Positions 16,460 to 23,803 of a stretch of 34,510 nucleotides of DNA are shown piece after piece. Positions within the stretch are counted from its first letter, which is position 1, and every line of letters starts with the position of its first letter. Both the position numbers and the translations under genes were made by a program. Source of the DNA: Lentisphaerae bacterium GWF2_44_16 (GTDB lineage: Bacteria > Verrucomicrobiota > Lentisphaeria > Victivallales > GWF2-45-14); assembly GCA_001803225.1 (NCBI GenBank), contig MHBF01000108.1:1-34510 (forward strand), given 5' to 3'. The notes below the pieces were generated by a model. The model was not told where the DNA came from. It did no database searches and saw only the letters and a list, made by a program, of their open reading frames with translations.

Positions 16460-16477
16460 TTGTGAAATAAGTCACAA
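16460..16477. promoter_or_regulatory. Rex operator
   Basis: TTGTGAAATAAGTCACAA is a perfect TTGTGA-N6-TCACAA inverted repeat that fits the known Rex consensus (TTGTGAA-N4-TTCACAA) apart from its inner bases. It sits 27 bases before the rex ATG and directly after the -10 box. It implies Rex represses its own operon until NADH rises. Confidence 0.88.
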
Positions 16478-16504
16478 TGTGAATCTTATAACAGGAGCGA
16501 ACTC

Positions 16505-17134
16505 ATGGGCAATGCAAGAAAAATATCAATGAAGACTCTTGAGCGGATAGTTCTCTATAAGAGAATACTGGGAGACCTTGCGGCAAAAGGACAGAAAACC
16601 CTCTATTCTCATCAGCTTGCGGAACTGGCGCACAACAGCCCGGCGCAAGTGCGGCGCGATCTGATGATTACCGGATATTCCGGCACTCCGCGCAGAGGCT
16701 ATACAACAGAAGACCTCATCAAAAAGATAAGCGTTACCTTGAACGAAACGGCGGAACAGAAGATAGCGCTTGTCGGCATCGGCAATCTTGGAAGGGCCAT
16801 ACTTGCGTATTTTAATTACCAGCAGCCGTCTTTTTCGATCGCCGCCGCGTTTGACAGCGATGAAACCAGGGTTGACAGGGTGATAGCCGGATGCCGCTGT
16901 TATCATCTCAGGGAATTTGAGAGCAAAGTGAAGGAGCTTGGCGTAACGCTGGGTATTGTCACTGTTCCCGCGTCTTCGGCGCAGACTGTTGCCGATATGA
17001 TGGTATCCGCGGGCATCAAGGCGATTCTCAATTTCGCGCCGGTGCCTCTGAAGGTGCCTTCAAATGTTTTCGCGGACAGAATAGACATAACAATGGCATT
17101 GGAAAAAATCGCCTATCTGGCGAGTATCAAATAA
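16505..17134 (+). CDS. rex: Redox-sensing transcriptional repressor Rex
   Basis: A 209-residue repressor that senses the NADH/NAD+ ratio. Residues 1-78 form the winged-helix DNA-binding domain, including AQVRRDL (R50, R51). A Rossmann domain follows with GIGNLGRA (G91, G93, G96), and a C-terminal helix would be swapped in the dimer. Length and motifs are normal for the family. When NADH accumulates, Rex leaves DNA and lets the downstream NAD-linked hydrogenase be made. CAGGAG lies before the ATG, and hydC starts 17 bases after the stop. The site at 16460-16477 makes autoregulation very likely. Confidence 0.96.
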   Translation: MGNARKISMKTLERIVLYKRILGDLAAKGQKTLYSHQLAELAHNSPAQVRRDLMITGYSGTPRRGYTTEDLIKKISVTLNETAEQKIALVGIGNLGRAILAYFNYQQPSFSIAAAFDSDETRVDRVIAGCRCYHLREFESKVKELGVTLGIVTVPASSAQTVADMMVSAGIKAILNFAPVPLKVPSNVFADRIDITMALEKIAYLASIK

Positions 17135-17151
17135 CAATTCAAGGTAAAATA

Positions 17152-17640
17152 ATGAGTGATGATATTGTAAATAAGGTGTTGGAACAGCATCCTGACGCCA
17201 GGAGGGATAGTCTTATTCCCATCCTTCAGGAAGTTCAGGAGCGGCAGGGATATTTGTCAAAGAACGCGGTCGTGAAGATAGGGAGGCATCTCCGGCTTCC
17301 GGCCAGCAAAATTTACGGGGTTGCTACTTTCTACAATCAGTTCCGTTTTCAGCGGACTGGAAAATTTCACATACTCGTATGCAGGGGCACGGCTTGTCAT
17401 GTAAGGGGCTCCGCTTCCGTTCTTGCAGCTGTGGAAAAAGAGTTGAAGATAAAAGCCGGGGAGACATCAAAGGATGGTGTTTTCAGCCTTGAAGTTGTCG
17501 CATGCATGGGGGCCTGCGGACTTGCTCCGGTTATATGTATAAACGGGGAATTTTACGCGAATCTTGAATTTGGCAAGGTCAGGGAAATCCTGGATATTTA
17601 CAAAAAAAAGGCTGAGGAAGGGAAGGCGGGCCCGCAATGA
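17152..17640 (+). CDS. hydC: NAD-linked [FeFe]-hydrogenase gamma subunit (NuoE-like)
   Basis: A 162-residue thioredoxin-fold subunit carrying one [2Fe-2S] cluster, homologous to NuoE and HndA. The ligands are C77 and C82 (CRGTACHVRG) and C118 and C122 (CMGACG), matching C-x4-C...C-x3-C. GVATFYNQF is the other family mark. It forms the HydABC complex with the two genes that follow and probably passes electrons between the flavin subunit and the catalytic subunit. AAGGT precedes the ATG, and its stop overlaps the hydB start (ATGA), indicating translational coupling. Confidence 0.94.
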   Translation: MSDDIVNKVLEQHPDARRDSLIPILQEVQERQGYLSKNAVVKIGRHLRLPASKIYGVATFYNQFRFQRTGKFHILVCRGTACHVRGSASVLAAVEKELKIKAGETSKDGVFSLEVVACMGACGLAPVICINGEFYANLEFGKVREILDIYKKKAEEGKAGPQ

Positions 17641-19604
17641 CAACTAAGAAAAATATTAACTCCGCGTTGAGCGATGCGCTTCTGAGGACTTTGTCTCATG
17701 AAGTTGTCTGCGGCAGAGAAGCGGCAATGACGGACGAGATCAAAAATTATATATCTATCCTCTGTCGCGAACAATTACGGAAACCTGTCATATATATCGG
17801 CGCGGCCACCTGCGGTTTGAGCGCCGGGGCCGGCAAGACCCTCCTTGCCGTAAAAGATTATCTGAAGAAGAAAAGTATTGATGCCGACATTGTTGAGGTC
17901 GGCTGTATCGGCCTTTGTTCGGAAGAACCCATTATCGAGGTGCAGAAACCCGGCTTCAAACGGCTTGTTTTCAGAAAAGTACTTGAGAATGATGTCGAGG
18001 GAATACTTGACGGGGCGTTCGGAGCTAAGATAAAGAAGGAATCTGTTCTCGGCCAGCATGGAAGCGATGCTCTGACATCATGGCAGGGAATACCGCAACT
18101 TTTTGAACATCCGTTTTTCAAGACTCAGTTGCGCTGGGTGTTGAAGCATTGCGGGATAATAGATCCGTGCAGCCTTAATGAATATATCGCGCGCGGCGGA
18201 TATTCGGCGCTTGCCAAGGCACTTCATACGATGACTCCTTCCGAGGTCTGTGATGAAATTGAAAAAAGCGGTCTCAGGGGCAGAGGGGGCGGCGGGTTCG
18301 CTACAGGCAAAAAATGGAAATTCGCGCTCTCTACGGCAAGCGACCAGAAGTATATGATATGTAATGCCGATGAAGGTGACCCCGGCGCTTTTATGGACAG
18401 GGCGGTTATCGAAGGTGACCCTTACAGGATGCTTGAAGGTCTTGCCATAGCGGCTTATGCCATAGGAGCGAACAAGGCTTACGTTTATATCAGGGCTGAG
18501 TATCCCCTTGCCATCGAAAGATTGAAAATGGCCATCAGGGACGCTCATGAAAAAGGACTGCTCGGAGAGAATATACTGGACAGCGGTTTCAACCTCAGCA
18601 TCATAATAAAAATGGGCGCCGGCGCCTTTGTCTGCGGCGAAGAGACTGCGCTGATACACAGCATAGAAGGAAAACGCGGAATGCCGCGTCCCCGTCCTCC
18701 TTTTCCCGCCGTGAGCGGGCTCTTCGGCAAGCCTTCCGTAATAAACAATGTCGAAACACTGGCGAATGTTCCTGATATTATCTTAAAAGGCAAAGACTCT
18801 TTTGCCTCTGTTGGCACTGCCGGAAGCAAAGGCACAAAGGTGTTTGCCCTTTCCGGGAAGATATCCCGTACAGGCCTTGTGGAAGTGAAGATGGGAACAA
18901 AACTCAGGGAAATAATTTTTGATATCGGCGGCGGGACACCTGACGGTAAAAAGTTCAAGGCCGTACAGATAGGCGGCCCTTCAGGAGGATGCATCCCGGA
19001 ATCCCATATTGACATAGAAATTGATTACGAGTCCCTTAAAACCGTTGGCGCCATGATGGGTTCGGGCGGACTTGTCGTTATGGACGAAGGCACATGCATG
19101 GTGGATGTCGCAAAATTCTTCATGGATTTCATACAGAGGGAAAGTTGCGGCAAGTGCATACCCTGCCGTGAAGGCACAAGGCACATGCTTGAGATACTTC
19201 AGAGCATTACCCGCGGCCGCGGCAGTGAAACGGAGAGGGAAACTCTTGAGCGCTTCAAGGGCGTTATGTATCTTAAAAGACTGGCTGACGTGATAAGGGA
19301 CACAAGTCTCTGCGGCCTGGGACAGACTGCTCCCAATCCGGTACTCAGCACTCTCAGATGGTTCAAGGATGAATACGATGCGCATATTTATGAACGTAAA
19401 TGTCCGGCAGGCGTCTGTACAGAACTTCTGAAATACAAAATACTCAAGGAAAAATGCGTTGGTTGTACCGCGTGTTCCAAAAAGTGTCCGGCCGACGCCA
19501 TAATGGGCGCGAAGAAAGCCCCTCACTATATAATCCCTGACAAGTGTATCGGCTGCGGTACATGTAAGGATGTCTGTAAGTTCAACGCTATAACCGTCGA
19601 TTGA
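17637..19604 (+). CDS. hydB: NAD-linked [FeFe]-hydrogenase beta subunit (NuoF-like flavoprotein)
   Basis: A 655-residue FMN/NADH-binding subunit. Residues about 45-125 are a thioredoxin-like ferredoxin domain with C59, C90 and C94; a fourth Cys in the usual place is not seen. The NuoF core has RGRGGGGFATGKKW (about 214-228), NADEGDPGAFMDR and GAGAFVCGEETALI. The N3-type cluster is ESCGKCIPC (504, 507, 510) with C559. The C-terminal 50 residues hold two [4Fe-4S] motifs (CVGCTACSKKCP and CIGCGTCKDVCK). In relatives this subunit exchanges electrons with NAD(H), and in bifurcating enzymes also couples to ferredoxin. It lies between hydC and hydA in the operon. Coupling to ferredoxin here is inferred. 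Confidence 0.95.
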   Translation: MTTKKNINSALSDALLRTLSHEVVCGREAAMTDEIKNYISILCREQLRKPVIYIGAATCGLSAGAGKTLLAVKDYLKKKSIDADIVEVGCIGLCSEEPIIEVQKPGFKRLVFRKVLENDVEGILDGAFGAKIKKESVLGQHGSDALTSWQGIPQLFEHPFFKTQLRWVLKHCGIIDPCSLNEYIARGGYSALAKALHTMTPSEVCDEIEKSGLRGRGGGGFATGKKWKFALSTASDQKYMICNADEGDPGAFMDRAVIEGDPYRMLEGLAIAAYAIGANKAYVYIRAEYPLAIERLKMAIRDAHEKGLLGENILDSGFNLSIIIKMGAGAFVCGEETALIHSIEGKRGMPRPRPPFPAVSGLFGKPSVINNVETLANVPDIILKGKDSFASVGTAGSKGTKVFALSGKISRTGLVEVKMGTKLREIIFDIGGGTPDGKKFKAVQIGGPSGGCIPESHIDIEIDYESLKTVGAMMGSGGLVVMDEGTCMVDVAKFFMDFIQRESCGKCIPCREGTRHMLEILQSITRGRGSETERETLERFKGVMYLKRLADVIRDTSLCGLGQTAPNPVLSTLRWFKDEYDAHIYERKCPAGVCTELLKYKILKEKCVGCTACSKKCPADAIMGAKKAPHYIIPDKCIGCGTCKDVCKFNAITVD

Positions 19605-19640
19605 TATCATCGGCATTTTTAATAAGGAAGGTGTACTGTT

Positions 19641-21362
19641 ATGTTTGAAATTGAAGTAAATGGCAGAATTATAGACGCCAGTCCCGGCGAAACTATACTT
19701 TCCGCTTTGAAACGCGCGGGTATCAGAGTGCCCACATTGTGTCATATGAATGACCTTATGCCCAGCGGGGCCTGCCGGATATGCGTTGTGGAAGTCGAAG
19801 GAATGAGAGGACTTATTCCAAGCTGTTCGTATCCGGTTCAAGAGGGGATGAAAATAAAGACTAATTCCGCCAAGGCCATACAGGCCAGGAAAACTATCAT
19901 AGAACTGCTGTTGGCGAATCATCCTGATGATTGTCTTTACTGTGTGAGAAACGGCAACTGCAAACTCCAGGGGCTTGCGGAAGAATACGGGATCAGGGAA
20001 AGGCATTTCACAGGGAAAAAGAGCAGAGGAAATATCGATATAACCAGCCCGTCTATCGTAAGGGACCAGTCCAAGTGCATACTTTGCGGGAAATGCGTGA
20101 GAATATGCGAAGAAGTGCAACGTGTTTCGGCGATTGATTTCGTAGGGCGCGGAAGCAAGACTGTTATAGCTCCGGCTTTCAATAACAACCTCAACGTCTC
20201 AAGCTGTATCAATTGCGGGCAGTGTGTGCTTGCCTGTCCGACCGGCGCTTTGAGAGAGAAAAGTTATCTCCGGGAAGTTTCCGAAGCCTTGGCCGATCCT
20301 GAGAAAATAGTGGTTGTCCAGCATGCTCCCGCCGTGTCAGTTTCTATTGCCGAGGAGTTCGGCATTAAGCCCGGCACCGATATCGCTGGCATGATGGTGG
20401 CGGCATTCAAAAGGCTTGGCTTTAAAAAAGTCTTTGATACTTCTTATACCGCCGACCTGACTATAATGGAAGAGGCTTCAGAGCTTGTCCACAGAGTTAA
20501 AACAGGCGGCGTATTGCCCATGATGACAAGCTGTTCTCCCGGCTGGATTAAATACGTCGAACAGTTCTATCCGGAATTCATCGACAATCTCTCCACATGC
20601 AAAAGCCCTCAGCAGATGATGGGCGCTCTGATTAAAAGTTATTTTGCCGAAAAAGAGGGTATTGATCCGGCTAAGATATTCAGTGTTTCAGTGATGCCTT
20701 GTACCGCTAAAAAATTCGAAGCCGGGCGCCCCGAAATGGGCAGAAACAATATCTTTGATATTGATGCCGTCCTTACAACCCGTGAAATGGCCCGCATGAT
20801 AAAAATGCACGGTATAGATTTCAATTCGGTTGTTCCCGAGGAAGCCGATTTGCCGTTTGGTACCAGAAGTACTGCCGGTAAATTATTCGGCGGTACCGGC
20901 GGTGTAATGGAAGCCGCTCTCAGAACTGCGCATTTTCTTATTACAGGCAAGGAAATGAAGAGCCTGAAAGTCGAACAGGTGCGGGGCCTTGATGGTGTCA
21001 AAGAGGCTAAAATCAAAGTCGGCGACTTGCAGGTCGGTGTCGCTGTAATCAGCGGTGTCGGCAACGCTTCCAAAATACTGGAACAATTGAAGGAAGGCAG
21101 GAAAGACCTTCATTTCATTGAAGTCATGACATGTCCGGGCGGTTGTGTGGCGGGCGGCGGACAGCCTATCGAGACTGACAAGGAAAAAATAAAAACGCGT
21201 TTACAGGCGCTTTACACAATTGACCAGACTGAAACGCTGAGAACTTCACATGCCAACAAGGCCGTTCAGGAACTTTATAAAGAATACCTGAAGGAACCTC
21301 TCGGAGAAAAGAGCCATGAACTTCTTCATACCCATTATACAAAGAGGGATGTTCTTGTATAA
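19641..21362 (+). CDS. hydA: NAD-linked [FeFe]-hydrogenase catalytic subunit
   Basis: A 573-residue group A [FeFe]-hydrogenase that makes or oxidises H2. The cofactor domains in order are [2Fe-2S] (C34, C45, C48, C62), His-ligated [4Fe-4S] (H94, C98, C101, C107) and two [4Fe-4S] (C146-C156 and C189-C199). The H-cluster domain has TSCSPGW (296-302), MPCTAKKFE (C354) and MTCPGGCVAGGGQP (C498, C502). The loop normally reads TSCCPxW; the second Cys is Ser299 here. A small-subunit-like C-terminus ends in LHTHYTKRDVLV. AAGGAAGG precedes the ATG. It follows hydC and hydB, giving the trimeric HydABC arrangement. Maturases HydE, F and G are not in the window. Confidence 0.95.
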   Translation: MFEIEVNGRIIDASPGETILSALKRAGIRVPTLCHMNDLMPSGACRICVVEVEGMRGLIPSCSYPVQEGMKIKTNSAKAIQARKTIIELLLANHPDDCLYCVRNGNCKLQGLAEEYGIRERHFTGKKSRGNIDITSPSIVRDQSKCILCGKCVRICEEVQRVSAIDFVGRGSKTVIAPAFNNNLNVSSCINCGQCVLACPTGALREKSYLREVSEALADPEKIVVVQHAPAVSVSIAEEFGIKPGTDIAGMMVAAFKRLGFKKVFDTSYTADLTIMEEASELVHRVKTGGVLPMMTSCSPGWIKYVEQFYPEFIDNLSTCKSPQQMMGALIKSYFAEKEGIDPAKIFSVSVMPCTAKKFEAGRPEMGRNNIFDIDAVLTTREMARMIKMHGIDFNSVVPEEADLPFGTRSTAGKLFGGTGGVMEAALRTAHFLITGKEMKSLKVEQVRGLDGVKEAKIKVGDLQVGVAVISGVGNASKILEQLKEGRKDLHFIEVMTCPGGCVAGGGQPIETDKEKIKTRLQALYTIDQTETLRTSHANKAVQELYKEYLKEPLGEKSHELLHTHYTKRDVLV

Positions 21363-21394
21363 TTGATTCTTCTGTAAAAAAAGGAACAAATAAT

Positions 21395-21805
21395 ATGTCT
21401 GAAAAAAAGAAAAATATTTGCAAAGGCAAAACAGTCCTGCTTGTTGATGACAATATCGACCTGCTTACTCAAATAAAAAACTATCTTGAGACATTGGGAA
21501 TGAAAGTTACCACTGCCGAATCACAGGCCGATGCCGAAAAACTTATTGCTGAAAATGATTTTAATCTCGCTATTTTTGATTTGGTGCTGGAGCATTATGA
21601 CAGCGGCTTCATACTGGGTTACTGGGCCAAAAAGAAAAACCCGGCGATACCTGTTATCATGATAACTTCTGTAACAAGCAAGACCGGAATACAATTTGAC
21701 GCGGCTTCCGAAGATGCCCGTTCATGGGCCAAGGCTGACGTTATCCTTGACAAGGATATCCGTTTCGAACAACTTGAACGTGAAATACGTCACCTCCTGA
21801 AATAG
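21395..21805 (+). CDS. Stand-alone response-regulator receiver protein
   Basis: A 136-residue protein that is just a CheY-like receiver domain. The acidic pocket D18-D19 (LLVDDN), phospho-acceptor D62 (AIFDLVLE), T91 (MITSV) and K120 (LDKD) are all present. There is no output domain. It lies 32 bases after hydA, in front of the operon terminator, so it is co-transcribed with the hydrogenase under Rex control. No histidine kinase is in the window. It might act by binding a partner, for example to adjust hydrogenase activity or expression; this is inference. AAAAGGAA lies before the ATG. Confidence 0.88.
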   Translation: MSEKKKNICKGKTVLLVDDNIDLLTQIKNYLETLGMKVTTAESQADAEKLIAENDFNLAIFDLVLEHYDSGFILGYWAKKKNPAIPVIMITSVTSKTGIQFDAASEDARSWAKADVILDKDIRFEQLEREIRHLLK

Positions 21806-21828
21806 TCCCATAAACAGTCGTATTTGAC

Positions 21829-21861
21829 GGCGTGTAAACATTTGTTTACGCGCCTTTTTTT
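21829..21861 (+). terminator. Rho-independent terminator of the hydrogenase operon
   Basis: GGCGTGTAAAC, loop ATTT and GTTTACGCGCC form an 11-bp stem with one G-T wobble, followed by seven T residues. It lies 24 bases after the response-regulator stop. Confidence 0.92.
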
Positions 21862-21902
21862 ATGTATTCGCTTTCTTTCCAATTAAAAAATCAGAAATGC
21901 TA

Positions 21903-21931
21903 TTGACAATTGGTATTTACCAATGTATAAT
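21903..21931 (+). promoter_or_regulatory. Consensus sigma-70 promoter of the sugar operon
   Basis: TTGACA (21903-21908), a 17-base spacer and TATAAT (21926-21931) match the sigma-70 consensus exactly. It lies 33 bases before the GntR gene. The spacer is almost filled by an operator-like inverted repeat, so this strong promoter is probably kept off by repression. Confidence 0.88.
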
Positions 21932-21948
21932 ATATGGTAAATATCAAT
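21909..21948. promoter_or_regulatory. Paired GntR-type operators over the promoter
   Basis: ATTGGTATTTACCAAT (21909-21924) has 7-bp inverted arms and fills the promoter spacer. A second, inverted copy (21932-21948), reading ATTGATATTTACCATAT on the minus strand, follows the -10 box. The two share 13 of 17 positions. The AT-rich symmetric site resembles operators of HutC/FarR-type GntR proteins, so the adjacent gntR product is the likely ligand. Confidence 0.65.
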
Positions 21949-21963
21949 TAATGTGGTTTTTTT

Positions 21964-22710
21964 ATGGAAAGTGATTCAAACAGATATCGTAAAATAGCGG
22001 ATGCTTTGCGCAAGAAAATTCTTGTCGGTGGAAGTTTTTCAGGGGGAAAAATGCCGGATGAAAGACGCCTTGCCGAAACATTCAAGGTTTCAAGGGTTAC
22101 TGTCAGAAAGGCGCTCCGCATACTGGAAGACGAAATGCTTCTGCGCCGCGTACAGGGAAGCGGGACTTATATCAATCCGGCCTCCACAGGCAAAATCCCT
22201 CTCATGATTGATTATTCCGGCACTATGAGTGAATATGCGCCCAAATTGAAAAGAAAACTCATTCTCCGGGAGATGCGGAAAGTTTCCAGTCAGCTGGCGG
22301 CGGAGATGAACATCGCCCCTGAACAGGAAATTGTATATCTCGAACGGGTTGATCTTCGCGAAGGAAAGCCTGTTGCCTTTGACAAAGCCTATATTATTCC
22401 CGAATATGGAGAAACTCTCTCTGAAAAAGATTTTGAGCATGTCGATTTCATAGAGAAATGGACTGCCCTCAAAGCTTTCAGCATTGAGTACTGTACCCAG
22501 AATATAGAAGCTGTAGCCGCGGATGGAGACTGCAGTGAAAAACTTAAAATCAGAAAAGCTCTGCCAGTGCTTAAATCTTCTGAACATTATTATGTCAGGC
22601 GCGGATTGCTTGCCGGGTATTTCGTCAGTTATTATAATCCTGAATATATTTCCATTCGCACCCGGTATAACTGGAAAAATGTGGCGGCAATGAAAAAAAG
22701 GATAGATTGA
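21964..22710 (+). CDS. GntR-family regulator with UTRA sensor (HutC type)
   Basis: A 248-residue repressor. Residues 6-72 are the GntR winged helix (RYRKIADALRKKILVGG, DERRLAETFKVSRVTVRKAL, RRVQGSGTYI). Residues about 90-245 are a UTRA ligand-binding domain (VYLERVDLREGKPVAFDKAY, then VLKSSEHYYV and YFVSYYNPEY). It is the first gene of the six-gene catabolic operon and lies beside two operator-like repeats, so it probably represses the operon until a pathway sugar or sugar phosphate binds. Its stop overlaps the next start by one base (TGATG). The Shine-Dalgarno is weak. Confidence 0.93.
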   Translation: MESDSNRYRKIADALRKKILVGGSFSGGKMPDERRLAETFKVSRVTVRKALRILEDEMLLRRVQGSGTYINPASTGKIPLMIDYSGTMSEYAPKLKRKLILREMRKVSSQLAAEMNIAPEQEIVYLERVDLREGKPVAFDKAYIIPEYGETLSEKDFEHVDFIEKWTALKAFSIEYCTQNIEAVAADGDCSEKLKIRKALPVLKSSEHYYVRRGLLAGYFVSYYNPEYISIRTRYNWKNVAAMKKRID

Positions 22711-23792
22711 TGGCATCGGTAAAACCATATCTGGTTCATAAAAACAACACTCCGGAAAAGGCCAGATTTCCAGCAATAGATGCCCATAATCATCTCTGGG
22801 GTGATTGGCGCAGGGTAAATGAAATCGTCTCTGTAATGAACGAAACCGGTGTTGCCTCCTATTGCGATCTTACGTCAAATATATCTCTGAAAAGAGGCAA
22901 TGGCGGATATGAATTACAGGATGGCGACATCTCAGCTTTCATGAAGGATTGTGTGGAAAAATACCCGGGACGTTTTTACGGCTTTACCACTGCTGCTTTT
23001 GCTCAGTCCCCTGATAAGCCCCTCTTTAAAGACTCTACTGAATTCGTGAAAAAAACAATTGAGCTATTGCACGTACACGCGTCAATTGGGGCGAAAGGCC
23101 TTAAAATACTTAAAGAGCTGGGCCTTCACTACCGGGATGCTTCGGGTAAACTCATAAATCTCGATGATGAAAGACTTGCTCCAATCTGGGACGAGGCCGG
23201 AAAAATGGATATGCCCGTTATCATGCATCAGGGCGACCCTGCTGGTTTCTTTGAGCCGGTAACTCCTGAAAATGAACACTATGAGAGCCTCCTCAAATAT
23301 CCGGCATGGAGTTTCGCCGACAGAGAAAAATTTCCGCGAAAACATGAACTCCTGGAGAGGCGCGACAAAGTATTGAAAAATCATCCTGGAACAACTTTCA
23401 TTCTGCCGCATGTGGCAAATTTCCCGGAAAATCTGGAATATGTTTCAAGTGTTCTTGATGAACATCCGAATGTTTTCATAGATTTTTCAGCGCGCCTTGA
23501 CGAACTCGGACGGCAGCCTTACAGCTCCAGAAATTTTTTCATTAAATATCAGGACAGGATTTGTTTCGGTACCGACATGCCTGTTTCCACTGAAATGTAC
23601 CGTTGCTATTTCAGATTTCTGGAAACATGGGACGAATACTTTATCCCGCCTGACTACGATGGGACCTTTGAGCGTTATCGATGGAGAATATGCGGAATAG
23701 GGCTTCCTGACGAGGTACTGAAAAAAATCTATTATGAAAATATACTCAGGATAATTCCCGGACTTAAAAAGGAAATTAAGGAAATAAAATAG
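22710..23792 (+). CDS. Amidohydrolase-superfamily metal-dependent hydrolase
   Basis: A 360-residue TIM-barrel hydrolase of the amidohydrolase-2 type (COG2159-like). Metal-site residues are H26 and H28 (DAHNHLW), H173 (VIMHQGDP), H234 (LPHVAN) and D289 (FGTDMP). Relatives include sugar lactonases, decarboxylases and hydrolases, so several reactions are possible. In a sugar operon a lactone- or ester-opening step is a reasonable guess, but it is not shown by the sequence. There is no signal peptide. ATG 22710 is used because it overlaps the regulator's stop; a TTG one codon upstream is less likely. Confidence 0.85.
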   Translation: MASVKPYLVHKNNTPEKARFPAIDAHNHLWGDWRRVNEIVSVMNETGVASYCDLTSNISLKRGNGGYELQDGDISAFMKDCVEKYPGRFYGFTTAAFAQSPDKPLFKDSTEFVKKTIELLHVHASIGAKGLKILKELGLHYRDASGKLINLDDERLAPIWDEAGKMDMPVIMHQGDPAGFFEPVTPENEHYESLLKYPAWSFADREKFPRKHELLERRDKVLKNHPGTTFILPHVANFPENLEYVSSVLDEHPNVFIDFSARLDELGRQPYSSRNFFIKYQDRICFGTDMPVSTEMYRCYFRFLETWDEYFIPPDYDGTFERYRWRICGIGLPDEVLKKIYYENILRIIPGLKKEIKEIK

Positions 23793-23803
23793 GAGAAATT
23801 AAA

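Noticed and set aside
18981-20120. A 379-codon open frame on the minus strand across hydB and hydA
   Set aside because: It lies antisense to two genes with unmistakable cofactor motifs, has no family features and starts and ends at arbitrary points.
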